From Paenibacillus wulumuqiensis (GTDB lineage Bacteria > Bacillota > Bacilli > Paenibacillales > Paenibacillaceae): a stretch of DNA of 64,000 nucleotides. Numbering within the stretch: position 1 is the first letter of the stretch; each line of letters starts with the position of its first letter. The notes beneath the pieces are model-generated. The model was given only the letters and a program-made list of their open reading frames with translations, had not been told where the DNA came from and made no database searches. Of the stretch, positions 17,304 to 26,005 are shown in pieces. The stretch spans positions 1 to 64,000 of the forward strand of contig NZ_LAQP01000021.1 of NCBI RefSeq assembly GCF_000971965.1. Reading direction: 5' to 3'. Both the position numbers and the translations under genes were made by a program.

Positions 17304-17939
17304 ATGATGAAAAAAAATAATTTTATCAAGTTATGTGGGGTATCCTTAATTGTTTCTACAGTATTAGCTAGTCCAGTTTATGCAGAAGAAGGTAATTTTA
17401 GAGCACCAGATGAGAAGACAGTAAATGGAGTTACATACTTAGATGGGATTGAAGTTATTCCTGATAATTATGCTGAGCTAAAAGAAAAAGAATTTCAAAA
17501 ATCTGCAGACTCTATTCATGATAAAAGTGGAGGAATAAGTACACAAGGTGTAGGATCATGGACAAAAGTCTCTGAGAGAACGTATTATACAGGAACAGAT
17601 TGGGATCGCTACAACAACAGAACGGGTGCTACCGTTCCGATTACTCTTAAAACTACTTCTAGCATGACCGCTTCTATTAGTGGAGAAATGTCATATAACT
17701 TTGCTGCTGTTGCCCAAGCTTCTATGACAGCTACTATTGGTCAGACTTATAGCAAGGAGTTTACACAAGATGTAAAAGTGAAAGGTTATCATGTAACTGA
17801 GCTAAAAAGCGCTAAAAAAGCTTTGGAGCAAAATTATAGATACACACACGATGGTTGGTTTGGTGATAAACGCTACACGGCTTCAAGTCTGGACCACCGC
17901 GGTAATGAATACTGGGTATACAGTAATCAAATAAAATAA
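17304..17939 (+). CDS. Secreted beta-rich protein, possibly toxin-like
   Basis: A 211-residue protein; AAGGAGG at 17295-17301 favours the second ATG (17307) over 17304. A signal peptide (about 1-28, cleavage near VYAEE) precedes a polar region and a run of alternating polar/hydrophobic residues rich in S and T (about 110-160: LKTTSSMTASISGEMSYNF, ASMTATIGQTYSKEF). Such amphipathic strands occur in aerolysin/ETX-like beta-pore proteins and some other secreted beta proteins. The resemblance is only in texture, so no family is claimed. The C-terminus is rich in aromatic residues. AT-rich and located in the accessory region; a hairpin follows it. Confidence 0.6.
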   Translation: MMKKNNFIKLCGVSLIVSTVLASPVYAEEGNFRAPDEKTVNGVTYLDGIEVIPDNYAELKEKEFQKSADSIHDKSGGISTQGVGSWTKVSERTYYTGTDWDRYNNRTGATVPITLKTTSSMTASISGEMSYNFAAVAQASMTATIGQTYSKEFTQDVKVKGYHVTELKSAKKALEQNYRYTHDGWFGDKRYTASSLDHRGNEYWVYSNQIK

Positions 17940-17941
17940 AC

Positions 17942-17975
17942 ATAAGAGCACTCTGATAAAACAGAGTGCTCTTAT
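17942..17975 (+). terminator. Hairpin terminator
   Basis: ATAAGAGCACTCTG pairs perfectly with CAGAGTGCTCTTAT (14 bp) around a 6-nt loop, 2 bp after the secreted protein gene. The downstream T-run is poor, so termination may be partial, allowing some read-through into the lipoprotein gene at 17993. Confidence 0.7.
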
Positions 17976-17992
17976 AATATGAAGGTGATGAA

Positions 17993-18796
17993 ATGAAAAA
18001 TAAAATAATTTCCTCGATACTGCTGCTGGTTCTGCTTCTAACCGCTTGCGAAGACAGCAATGAACAAGCAGATACGAACAATGCCACTACAACTCCAGCC
18101 GTTGAGCAAAATGGAAGTGGCTATAACCAACAGCTTCAAGCGTTAGAGAAAGTTGATGTAAGTGAAGAATCTTATCTGTTCGTTGATCAATCATTTACTA
18201 TTCAATTTCCATATGCCGTGGACTTTATACATCCGATTGAAAAGGCCACGCTGCTTTTAAATGGTCGGGTAGTTACAGATCTTCATGATCCACAAAATAC
18301 AGTTAAGCCTTTTGACAAGAATAAGTTGATTGTTAAATCGAAGACAGTCCCTAAGCCATTTGATGAATTAATGATTATCGATAAGGATGGCAATGAAATT
18401 CATCTGGATACAGGTAAATATGTATTTGGTAAACGACTGCCGAAAGATACTATTCCGGAAAAACAGCAGGTCTATCAGATGGGCAGCCACTATCAGCAAA
18501 TGGGCACAAAAGTAAAAATGACCTTTAACATGTCAAATGTACCGGGTTCAAAGATTACTTTTGAAGTTCCAAACGAACTGAAAGGAATCATCTTAAACCC
18601 TGTTACTAAAGTGCTAAAGTCTGATTCGGAGACCACGCAGTATGAGTACAGTTTTACCATTAATCAACCATATTATGAGAAAAACAAATTGAATGTATTA
18701 AGTTTTGAAATTCTTGCACATCAACAATTGGACGGTCGTGATTTGGTGATTTCAAAATCCTATATTCCTATATCTGCAGACGATCTTAAGGTATGA
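17993..18796 (+). CDS. Putative lipoprotein of unknown function
   Basis: A 267-residue protein with RBS GAAGGTGATG before ATG 17993. The N-terminus (KNKIISSILLLVLLLTACEDSN) is a lipoprotein signal with lipobox LTAC. A short T/N/A linker follows, then a region with strands such as YLFVDQSFTIQFPYAVDFI and MTFNMSNVPGSKITFEVP, suggesting a beta-sandwich. No enzymatic motif was seen. It may be co-expressed with the secreted protein upstream. Confidence 0.7.
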   Translation: MKNKIISSILLLVLLLTACEDSNEQADTNNATTTPAVEQNGSGYNQQLQALEKVDVSEESYLFVDQSFTIQFPYAVDFIHPIEKATLLLNGRVVTDLHDPQNTVKPFDKNKLIVKSKTVPKPFDELMIIDKDGNEIHLDTGKYVFGKRLPKDTIPEKQQVYQMGSHYQQMGTKVKMTFNMSNVPGSKITFEVPNELKGIILNPVTKVLKSDSETTQYEYSFTINQPYYEKNKLNVLSFEILAHQQLDGRDLVISKSYIPISADDLKV

Positions 18797-18826
18797 TGCA
18801 TTCATGCTGTTTCACTAAATTTATCC

Positions 18827-18960
18827 TGCACTCCTCTCCTGGCCATTTTAGAGAGGAGTGTTAAACATATGCAGGTCATCTTCAAAACGACAAAGATGGT
18901 AATCATCTTGTACAGGGTTGCTGTTGTTGGAGCTTAGCTGAGCAGGAGCATAGCAGCTGA
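18827..18960 (+). pseudogene. Decayed copy of the hairpin-led MWIISQ-type gene
   Basis: The region aligns with 16240-16320. TTTATCCT is followed by an ACTCCTCTC...GAGAGGAGT hairpin, then ACATATG and a coding start that reads MQVIFKT. After that a shift is needed to recover KDGNHLVQ, which matches the family pattern. In one frame the product stops after 22 residues. The copy is therefore a frameshifted remnant, though the hairpin with its embedded ribosome-binding site is still intact. Confidence 0.6.
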
Positions 18961-19053
18961 AACCAAAGTGAGTAATAGGCTGCAACATTTACCATATGAT
19001 CACCCGGCTTACTTTAATTTTAAAGAACAGGAGTATAATAGTTTTGTTCTTTT

Positions 19054-19236
19054 CTAGGTTTTTTTCTTCTTAACAGGCAGTTTCGTAACAAAAAATAGCA
19101 AAGACAGCACAAACAACAAACGAGCTATGCGAATAGACAGAGCAGCACCGCCGCCTATATCCTGTAATCCGAGAATAATATCGCCTATGACAATGATCCC
19201 GCTACCGATCAGAACGATTAACGCTGTCAAATACAT
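19054..19236 (-). CDS. Small membrane protein
   Basis: A 60-residue protein starting at the ATG at 19236, with AAGGTGTG upstream on the minus strand. Two hydrophobic helices are visible (about 3-22, YLTALIVLIGSGIIVIGDII, and 33-51, IARLLFVLSLLFFV), joined by a Gly-rich turn, with a basic tail KLPVKKKK facing the cytoplasm. No known family was recognised. The clear RBS and TM pattern support a real gene. Confidence 0.55.
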   Translation of the reverse strand: MYLTALIVLIGSGIIVIGDIILGLQDIGGGAALSIRIARLLFVLSLLFFVTKLPVKKKKT

Positions 19237-19392
19237 AAAATCACACCTTATCCATGAGAGTAAGAAGCATCTAATTAGTACCAACATCAGAGTCAGCTGA
19301 ATGCAAAGAACATTCTCTATTACCCCATTTCTGCCGGAGTAGTTCGTTATTTCGCTATATCAGGAATTAATGGAACTTTGTTATATTCATAT

Positions 19393-19406
19393 TGAAAACG
19401 CTTACC
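19393..19406 (+). promoter_or_regulatory. cre-like site (CcpA) upstream of the mannanase gene
   Basis: TGAAAACGCTTACC matches the catabolite-response consensus TGNAANCGNTNNCA except at the last base. It lies about 100 bp upstream of the GH26 start, where repression in the presence of preferred sugars would make sense. Confidence 0.5.
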
Positions 19407-19505
19407 CTACTATGCTAATTGTACTGTATCCATGATTCTGCTGCATCCTGTCAATTATCATGCCTCCGTCTGCTATACCACACCAACTCCAAAGGAGCGA
19501 TGTAA

Positions 19506-21605
19506 ATGAGCAATCTCAGGCACTGCACTATCGGTATCCTCACCGCCATGCTGGCACTGACGCCAGCGCTGTCTGCCATGGCACAATCCGCAAGTACACC
19601 AGCTTCCTCTATGATCACGGAAAGCAGTAATGCCAGGAAGCCAACGGTCGACCTGGCAGACCGTAATGCGACACGGTCGACACGATCCCTGTTCGCCTAT
19701 CTGGATCAGCTGCAGGGCAAGGAGATTATTTTCGGACACCAGCATGCTACGACCGAAGGAATCGGGATCACGGCTCATGATGGCAGCCAGTCGGAAGTGC
19801 AGCGTTCGGTCGGGGATCTGCCGGGGATGTTTGGTTGGGATACGCTCAGTCTGGAAGGCAAGGAGAAGCCGGGTATATATGGCGGAACGGCGGAGCAGAG
19901 CCGGGATGAGCTGGTACGGGTAATGAAGCAGGCCTACGAGCAGGGCGGCGTGCTGGCGCTCAGTTCGCATATGCCGAACTTTGTGACCGGCAATGACTTT
20001 TACGATACCAAGGGCAATGTGATCAGCCATATCCTGCCGGGCGGGGACAAGCACGCGGAGTACAATGCCTTTCTGGACAAGATCGCGGACTTTGCCCTGC
20101 ATCTGAAGGATGATCGCGGCGAGGAGATTCCGGTGATCTTCCGCCCGTTCCATGAGCAAAGTGGCGGCTGGTTCTGGTGGGGTGCACCATACCGGACCAA
20201 GGAGCAGTATATCGAGATCTACCGCTACACCGTCGAATATCTGCGCGATGTCAAAGGGGTACATAACTTCCTGTATGCCTACTCGCCGAATGTGCCGTTT
20301 AACGATAGCAGGGAGACCTATCTGGAGACGTATCCGGGAGATGAATACGTGGATATTCTCGGGCTGGATGCTTACTATGATGGCAATACGCCGACCTGGT
20401 ATGACAGTGTCGTCCGCGATGCACGGCTCGTCGTGCAGCTGGCCGAGGAGAAGCACAAGGTTCCGGCGCTGACGGAATTCGGTTATTCCAATGTCAAGCC
20501 AACCGGCACCAAAGACCTGCAGTTCTACACCCGGCTGCTGTCTGCGATCAAGAACGATCCCGAAGCAAGCAAGCTGACGTATATGCTGACCTGGGCGAAC
20601 TTTGGTACGGATTCGATCTTCGTCCCTTACCGGGATGCGCCAAATGGACTCGGTGACCATGAACTGCTGCCGGACTTTACGGCATTCTATGACGATGACT
20701 ATACCTCTTTTGACCGGGAAGTACAGGCGGGCCAGCCGTATGCGCTGCGGGTGAAGACGGCGGCGGAGCAGCCTTTCCTGCATATTGTGTCTCCGACGAA
20801 TCAGGAGACGGTGCGGCTGAGCACACCATCCACACTGCGGGTACGCATAGTGGAGGCCAAGATCGACCGGGTGACGTACCAGACCCGGACAGACCCGGCC
20901 GAGCACAAGCTGACGCGTGACCGGAATGGTCTGTATTACACAGCCAATTGGCAGCCGGATGCTTCACTGGCAGAGGACGGTACCCCGCTGACTGTCAAAG
21001 CCTATCTGAAAAATGGAAAAGTGCTCACCCAGACGATCCAGGTGTATGTGAGCGACAATGATGGAACGACTGATCCGCTTGTCGTGGATACCTTTGAACA
21101 TTACAAAGGCAGTAACGAACTGCTGGATAATGCCTATACACCTGCTGGGGATGCCAACCGAATCTCACTGGATGCAGAGCAAAAGCAGGATGGACGCTAT
21201 GGGCTGAAGTATGAATATATGCTGGCTGCGCAGGGCTATACCGGAGAGTCGCTTAATATGCAAGGTGCCGACTGGTCCGGTGCAGATGCGCTGCAGTTTT
21301 GGCTCAAGCCAGATGGTAGCGGCAACAAGCTGGTCATTCAGGTCAATGCGGGCGGGACTTCCTTTGAAGCGTATCCTTCGCTTAACGGTACCGAGGCGGG
21401 AGTGGTGAAGATTCCATTCAGTGCGTTCAAGCCGGCACCGTGGGATACGGCGAATGCCGGCAAGACGATGGATGGTGATGCGCTGCGGGATATCCGTATG
21501 TTCTCGATCTATGTGAACAAGGGAGATGGGGTGGAAGTACCTGAAGGGACGCTGTATTTTGACGATATTCGTGCTTACCGGGAAGAAGTGGCAGCGGTGG
21601 AATAG
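19506..21605 (+). CDS. Secreted GH26 beta-mannanase with C-terminal carbohydrate-binding module
   Basis: A 699-residue extracellular enzyme; RBS AAAGGAG. A signal peptide (about 1-26) is followed by a GH26 catalytic domain (about 55-400). Landmarks are GKEIIFGHQHATTEG, VIFRPFHEQSGGWFWWG (the acid/base Glu), an Asp/Tyr-rich LGLDAYYDG segment and PALTEFGYS (the nucleophile Glu). An Ig-like linker domain (about 420-510) leads to a C-terminal beta-sandwich (about 520-695: DTFEHYKGSNELLDNAY, ADWSGADALQFWLKPDGSG, IPFSAFKPAPW) resembling CBM11-type modules. It should cut beta-1,4-mannan outside the cell. A cre-like site lies upstream. Confidence 0.9.
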   Translation: MSNLRHCTIGILTAMLALTPALSAMAQSASTPASSMITESSNARKPTVDLADRNATRSTRSLFAYLDQLQGKEIIFGHQHATTEGIGITAHDGSQSEVQRSVGDLPGMFGWDTLSLEGKEKPGIYGGTAEQSRDELVRVMKQAYEQGGVLALSSHMPNFVTGNDFYDTKGNVISHILPGGDKHAEYNAFLDKIADFALHLKDDRGEEIPVIFRPFHEQSGGWFWWGAPYRTKEQYIEIYRYTVEYLRDVKGVHNFLYAYSPNVPFNDSRETYLETYPGDEYVDILGLDAYYDGNTPTWYDSVVRDARLVVQLAEEKHKVPALTEFGYSNVKPTGTKDLQFYTRLLSAIKNDPEASKLTYMLTWANFGTDSIFVPYRDAPNGLGDHELLPDFTAFYDDDYTSFDREVQAGQPYALRVKTAAEQPFLHIVSPTNQETVRLSTPSTLRVRIVEAKIDRVTYQTRTDPAEHKLTRDRNGLYYTANWQPDASLAEDGTPLTVKAYLKNGKVLTQTIQVYVSDNDGTTDPLVVDTFEHYKGSNELLDNAYTPAGDANRISLDAEQKQDGRYGLKYEYMLAAQGYTGESLNMQGADWSGADALQFWLKPDGSGNKLVIQVNAGGTSFEAYPSLNGTEAGVVKIPFSAFKPAPWDTANAGKTMDGDALRDIRMFSIYVNKGDGVEVPEGTLYFDDIRAYREEVAAVE

Positions 21606-21794
21606 GCGGATAGATCATGGGATAGCGGCTGTATGTACAGTGTATTCTCCATATGGGCAGATGGCGCGGAATTTGACTTCTTTTTGCCGGGGCTTTTATA
21701 ATATGAGGCATCCGCAAAGGGTACAGGTGCTGAATATGGGTAATGGAACCTGTGAAAGACAAGCGACCTGTCACAAATCAACGGAGGTGCGAAC

Positions 21795-22118
21795 ATGAGC
21801 CAACCTATCGAACTATTCGCAGATTATGAGCAGATAATAGATTGTTATACGATTGTCGGAGAGTGGGAGATCTGGCTGCAGCACGCCAGGCTGGGCAAGA
21901 GCCGCGTAGCGATCCGGGTCAAGCAGGACCGCAGTGGACAGTATTTCCATGATGTGAGCCATTTCTACCAGCCGGGCAAGCAGTCCGCGCCGGATGTACT
22001 GGAACAGCAGGGCCAGCATACCCCGGAGGCAGCGATCCGCCACGCGATGAATCAGCTGCTAACCCATTACCGCGCGGATGATGCCGAGGCGGAGTGGATT
22101 GTGAACGAGAATTTCTGA
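21795..22118 (+). CDS. Small conserved protein of unknown function
   Basis: A 107-residue protein with an excellent RBS (GGAGGTG, 7 nt before ATG 21795). It is soluble, with a strand-rich first half (WEIWLQHARLGKSRVAIRVKQD) and an acidic tail (DDAEAEWIVNENF). No family recognised. It stands alone, followed by a terminator at 22202. Confidence 0.6.
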   Translation: MSQPIELFADYEQIIDCYTIVGEWEIWLQHARLGKSRVAIRVKQDRSGQYFHDVSHFYQPGKQSAPDVLEQQGQHTPEAAIRHAMNQLLTHYRADDAEAEWIVNENF

Positions 22119-22201
22119 GTAGACGATTGAACGAAGCTGTACAGAGCAGTGGAATAGATAAAATAGCAGCATAAATACTCCTGCAGATGACAGGAACAAC
22201 G

Positions 22202-22239
22202 AATGCCGGGAGAGGGAAGACCTTCTGCCCGGCATTTCA
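22202..22239 (+). terminator. Terminator-like hairpin
   Basis: AATGCCGGG (22202-22210) pairs with CCCGGCATT (22228-22236) around a 17-nt loop. It lies about 85 bp after the gene ending at 22118. An open frame starting inside this hairpin at 22203 is not considered a gene. Confidence 0.65.
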
Positions 22240-22407
22240 TTATGAGTACATATCGATCAATAGATGAGGAGACCCGAGGATATTATGGATTTGGTCCGGC
22301 TGGCTGTGATAATTTATGTCGTTGCCTATTTATTGATAGATATGGAAGGAATCATGGAGCTGAGAAAGGTACGCAGCTCCAAGCAGAAATGAGAGGCGGT
22401 GAATAGA

Positions 22408-22662
22408 ATGGATGAGCATCATATAACCTATGAAGAGTTAATGGAATTTTTTACACAGCAGCGGGAGATTGAATTCATGTATCAGGGCAAGCTGTATGCA
22501 TTTTTGCAGATGAAAGGTGGATTTGTACTCGTATGCGAGAATCGGTCGATTACTCCGGTGTATATGGATTATACTCGGCTGGCGAATGAGGCCGAGATTG
22601 AAGGGACGCTGTTCCTGCAGCTTTTTCAGGAGAGTAAGATAGAGATTACGATTGTATTCTGA
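22408..22662 (+). CDS. Small conserved protein of unknown function
   Basis: An 84-residue protein starting MDEHHITYEELMEFF at ATG 22408, with GAGGCGGTGA upstream; a GTG at 22399 overlaps that site. It is soluble, acidic and mixed alpha/beta (FMYQGKLYAFLQMKGGFVLV). No family recognised. Confidence 0.6.
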   Translation: MDEHHITYEELMEFFTQQREIEFMYQGKLYAFLQMKGGFVLVCENRSITPVYMDYTRLANEAEIEGTLFLQLFQESKIEITIVF

Positions 22663-22710
22663 TCATGGGTAAATACATACTGGGTTACAAGCTGCTGCAT
22701 ACAGCTAGAG

Positions 22711-23148
22711 TCAACGGCTCGGTCCGGCTGTACGGTGAACGGTTAGCAGATCGGCGTTGATCTCCACCGTTATATCATAAAATTGATCGGAATAGCCATC
22801 TATCCAGTTCTCGGGACCTTCTTCGGAATAGAACCAGAAGATCAGCAGATGACCAGCTGTCGGTGAGTATTCCTCCGTACAATCGATCGAGCAGAGTGCC
22901 AGATCAATGGACAGAGGGGGAGACCAGTTCCGTGCTAGCTCTGCCAGTTCGTTCGCCCGCTGCTGTGCGGCTTCTACAGCGAGCAGGAGAGGCAGCGCAT
23001 AGTCTTTGCCGGCGAATTGCTCGGCAATCTCGTCCTGCTGTCCGGTCTGCATGGCTGACAGCAGCGCAGGGACATGCTGGCGGTCGATATGGAATAGGCT
23101 GTTCGGAGATTGCAGGTTGGAATGAGGCAGATCGTTGGATGAGTCCAT
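22711..23148 (-). CDS. Hypothetical protein, 145 residues
   Basis: Starts at the ATG at 23148, preceded by GAGGTGA on the minus strand. The middle is helical (ALPLLLAVEAAQQRANELAELA) and the C-terminal half is strand-rich with many aromatics (GHLLIFWFYSEEGPENWIDGY, DITVEINADLLTVHR). Soluble, no signal peptide, no recognised domain. Codon use is like the flanking core genes. Confidence 0.6.
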   Translation of the reverse strand: MDSSNDLPHSNLQSPNSLFHIDRQHVPALLSAMQTGQQDEIAEQFAGKDYALPLLLAVEAAQQRANELAELARNWSPPLSIDLALCSIDCTEEYSPTAGHLLIFWFYSEEGPENWIDGYSDQFYDITVEINADLLTVHRTAGPSR

Positions 23149-23247
23149 AGGGTTTCACCTCAATTTTAGTTGATGATACAGGCTTCCCAAAGCAAAATGG
23201 ATAACAAGTCGAAGATACAGTTGTCTTTGTTGGAATTTAATCCTGTT

Positions 23248-23721
23248 TCATTCCTGTCTATGAAGATCCAGGGCCAGTCGGATCATATCCCGGCACTGGA
23301 TGCCATGTTCATAGATCGGCTGCTCATAATGCCGGACAAAGAAATTCATGTCGACGCCGATAATCCGAAATCCACATTTCTGATACAGGGCGAGCTGGGA
23401 TACACTGGAATTGCCGGTGCCCAGTTCTATCGTATGATACTGTTGGTCCCTCGCGGTTCGAATTGCATGCTGAACGAGCTGCTTGCCGATTCCCTTGTTC
23501 TGGTAGGATTCGACAACCGCTACATTGACCAGTTCGATGGTCTTCGGGCGAGTTGGCAGCAGCACATAGACGCCGATCATTTCTTGGTTTTGTTGCTGGT
23601 TGGCAATGTAGCACTGTCCGCGAGAGAGATAGTCTTTGATAATAGTAGGTGAAGGGTCGGCGGATAGCAGCAGCTCCATCGGCGGATTTTGCCCGGGTTG
23701 GAGAGGATGGATGTGTATCAT
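23248..23721 (-). CDS. GNAT family N-acetyltransferase
   Basis: A 157-residue protein from the ATG at 23721, with GAGGTG upstream; an in-frame GTG at 23730 is part of that site. GNAT motif A is clear: ELVNVAVVESYQNKGIGKQLVQHAI (Q-x-x-G-I-G), followed by ELGTGNSSVSQLALYQKCGFRI. The product acetylates an unknown amine. It forms no obvious operon. Confidence 0.88.
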   Translation of the reverse strand: MIHIHPLQPGQNPPMELLLSADPSPTIIKDYLSRGQCYIANQQQNQEMIGVYVLLPTRPKTIELVNVAVVESYQNKGIGKQLVQHAIRTARDQQYHTIELGTGNSSVSQLALYQKCGFRIIGVDMNFFVRHYEQPIYEHGIQCRDMIRLALDLHRQE

Positions 23722-24160
23722 GGTATGCACCTCGCTTGGTATGTAAAAGGAATATGTGTGGATGATCTATCTTTCTTTCTCATGATAAAGCAAGATGATT
23801 GGCTATACAAAAAAAATACCGATTGGCGAAAAATCGACACTTGATTAGACGATGATGACTAGAGAATACAGCGCAAATATAATTGGAGACTTATTAATGA
23901 ATATGTATAGAAGTAAGGTAAAAACAAAAAGCATATCCGTGATCTGAAATGATGCTATGACTACATAACAAATGATGCAATATGCACAAAACGGAAGAAA
24001 GGAAATAAGGGCAAAGGACGAGATTGGAGCCCGGGAATCTACATTCTTGCCTATTTCGTAGATTCCCGGGCTCCACCGGAGGACGTGTCCTTATTCCTTT
24101 CTGGAGTGATTGATGCCTCCCGATAATATTGAAGCGTGAAGCGAGTACAATAACCTATAC
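23722..24160. other. Intergenic region (439 bp) carrying a long structured element
   Basis: Holds the promoter side of the acetyltransferase gene (23722-23800) and an extended inverted-repeat structure at 23983-24117, described separately. No gene was recognised. Confidence 0.6.
23983..24117 (+). ncRNA. Structured element, copy A (two-tier stem with conserved internal loop)
   Basis: Inner stem: GGAGCCCGGGAATCTAC (24026-24042) pairs perfectly with GTAGATTCCCGGGCTCC (24058-24074). Outer stem: AGAAAGGAAATAAGGGCA (23996-24013) pairs with TGTCCTTATTCCTTTCT (24086-24102), with one bulge and one G-U pair. Between the stems lie CGAGATT (24019-24025) on the left and ACCGGAGGACG (24075-24085) on the right. 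A second locus at 50871-51010 has different stems but nearly the same loop words and the same leading TGCACA(A/G)A(A/G)CG. That pattern is what a conserved RNA looks like. The strand is unproven; a DNA element is the other option. Confidence 0.5.
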
Positions 24161-25036
24161 TTACCCTTTCACCGCCCCGGCTGTCACCCCACCAATAATC
24201 CATTTCTGCGCAAACAGATAGAACAGCATGATCGGGATCATCGACAGAATAATCGCCGCAAAGGCCATATTTACCTGAGAAGTATACTCCCCGAAGAACT
24301 GGAACTGCACCAGCGGCAGGGTGGAAGCTTCCTTTTTCTGCACCAGAATCATCGACACGACAAAGTCATTCCACGCCCCGAGTGCGCTCAGCACGAGAAT
24401 CGTCGAGTTGATCGGCTTGAGCAGCGGGAAGATAATGCTGTAGAACGTCCGGTACCTTGATGCTCCGTCCAGCACCGCCGATTCCTCCAGCTCACGCGGC
24501 ACGGTCTTGATAAATCCTACATACAGAAAAGCAAAGTACCCGATCTGCACCCCCGTCAGCGCGATGATCAGCCCCGGAATCGTATTGAGCAGACTCAGCT
24601 CGCTCCATGTCTTGTACAGCGGGAACATCAGCACCTGGAACGGCAGCATGATGCTGGACATGAACAGATAATAGAAGAAATTATAAAACCGCGTATTGTT
24701 GCGCGCGATCACATAGGCAGCCATTGAGCAGACGGCAATCGTCAGCGCCACCGTACCGACAGTCGTCAGCACACTGTTGCGCAGCGCGAGAAAGAAGTTT
24801 GAGGCTTCGATCGCTTCCGCATAGTTGGACCAGGCGATATGCGTCGGGAAGGCGAGCGGACTCTGCGCCGTCTCGACCGGTGTCTTGATTGAGTAGATGA
24901 CGGCGATGTAGAACGGAAACAGGAACAAAATGGCGATCAGATACAACAGCGCTATTCGCAGAATATGCGACCATTTACGGCGTGGACGCGGCTCGCGTAC
25001 CTGGACGGCAGCGGCAGTCGGATGAGTTGTATTCAA
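24161..25036 (-). CDS. Sugar ABC transporter permease (CUT1, second permease)
   Basis: A 291-residue inner-membrane protein, starting at TTG 25036 and overlapping the preceding permease gene by 4 bp. Six TM segments are visible, beginning ILRIALLYLIAILFLFPFYI. The EAA loop reads ELEESAVLDGASRYRTFYSIIFPLLKP, with the conserved EAA-x-x-DG-A pattern that docks on the ATPase. The C-terminus GGVTAGAVKG is typical of MalG-like permeases. It works with the permease and binding protein upstream. No ATPase gene is present, so a shared MsmX-type ATPase elsewhere is likely (inference from Firmicute CUT1 systems). Confidence 0.92.
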   Translation of the reverse strand: MNTTHPTAAAVQVREPRPRRKWSHILRIALLYLIAILFLFPFYIAVIYSIKTPVETAQSPLAFPTHIAWSNYAEAIEASNFFLALRNSVLTTVGTVALTIAVCSMAAYVIARNNTRFYNFFYYLFMSSIMLPFQVLMFPLYKTWSELSLLNTIPGLIIALTGVQIGYFAFLYVGFIKTVPRELEESAVLDGASRYRTFYSIIFPLLKPINSTILVLSALGAWNDFVVSMILVQKKEASTLPLVQFQFFGEYTSQVNMAFAAIILSMIPIMLFYLFAQKWIIGGVTAGAVKG

Positions 25037-25890
25037 TACTCCACTTCCCTTCTCCGGAAATAGCTGGTGATAATCACGGTTACGATCAGGATGAAGACAA
25101 ACAGCACCAGTGCCGCCATCTGTCCATAGCCAGCTTTGAAATACGGAAATTCATAATTGTACACATACATGGCCAGCGTCTGGGAAGAGGTACCGGGGCC
25201 GCCTTTGGTAGCGACCATCGGGTAATCGAACTGCCGCAGACCGGTTCCGATCCAGAGCGGAATACAGTAGGTGAAGGCCGGCAGCAGCAGCGGAACGGTG
25301 ATTTTGGTGAACTGCTTGTAGTTGGTTGCTCCGTCGATGCGGGCCGATTCGTACATGTCCTTGGGAATCGTCTGCAGACCGGCATAGTAGATGACCATGG
25401 CGAGTCCGATTTCTTTCCACACACAGATAATGGCGATCCCGAGCATGGCGGTAGTCGGATTGCCTAGCAGTCCGCCGTCGGTCTGGAACAGAATCGGGAA
25501 AATATCGCTGTAAATATACCGCCAGATAATCGCGGCCAGTACGAGGCTGATCACCATCGGCATAAAGATAAAGCTCTTGAGCAGATTGACACCAGGGAAC
25601 TTGCTGTTCAGCGCAACAGCAAGCAGCAGGCCGAACACATTGATACAGATTGTGGTGACGACGGTGAAGAGAAGTGTATTTTTGATCGGATCAAGTAGTT
25701 CGGTATCGGAGAACAGCAGCTGCAGATTGCGCAGGCCGACATAGTCATACGTCGGTGCGATACCATCCCAGTTGGTAAAGGCAATATTCAGACCTCGCAG
25801 GAACGGAAAGACTACGACGAGCAGGAAGAACAACAGGGCAGGGATGATAAAGGTAAACTTGACCCACTCGTCCCGGAATCTATGCGTCAT
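25033..25890 (-). CDS. Sugar ABC transporter permease (CUT1, first permease)
   Basis: A 285-residue permease. The ATG at 25890 is preferred because GGAGGTGA lies just upstream; an ATG at 25905 is also in frame. It has six TM segments starting FTFIIPALLFFLLVVVFPFL, typical of MalF/UgpA-like proteins, and the EAA loop DMYESARIDGATNYKQFTKITVPLLLP. It forms the second gene of a binding protein-permease-permease operon. Confidence 0.92.
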   Translation of the reverse strand: MTHRFRDEWVKFTFIIPALLFFLLVVVFPFLRGLNIAFTNWDGIAPTYDYVGLRNLQLLFSDTELLDPIKNTLLFTVVTTICINVFGLLLAVALNSKFPGVNLLKSFIFMPMVISLVLAAIIWRYIYSDIFPILFQTDGGLLGNPTTAMLGIAIICVWKEIGLAMVIYYAGLQTIPKDMYESARIDGATNYKQFTKITVPLLLPAFTYCIPLWIGTGLRQFDYPMVATKGGPGTSSQTLAMYVYNYEFPYFKAGYGQMAALVLFVFILIVTVIITSYFRRREVEY

Positions 25891-26005
25891 AACGCTCACC
25901 TCCATGGTTCATCAGGATTGAAATCAATGGATTGTCTGGATCGTATGTAGCGTCAGGCAGATATCGGCAAAGGATGATACCCGTCTGACGCTGTCAGCTC
26001 AGTGT

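Noticed and set aside
22203-22406. Open frame of 67 codons between two small genes
   Set aside because: Its ATG lies inside a terminator-like hairpin, there is no ribosome-binding site and the protein looks random.
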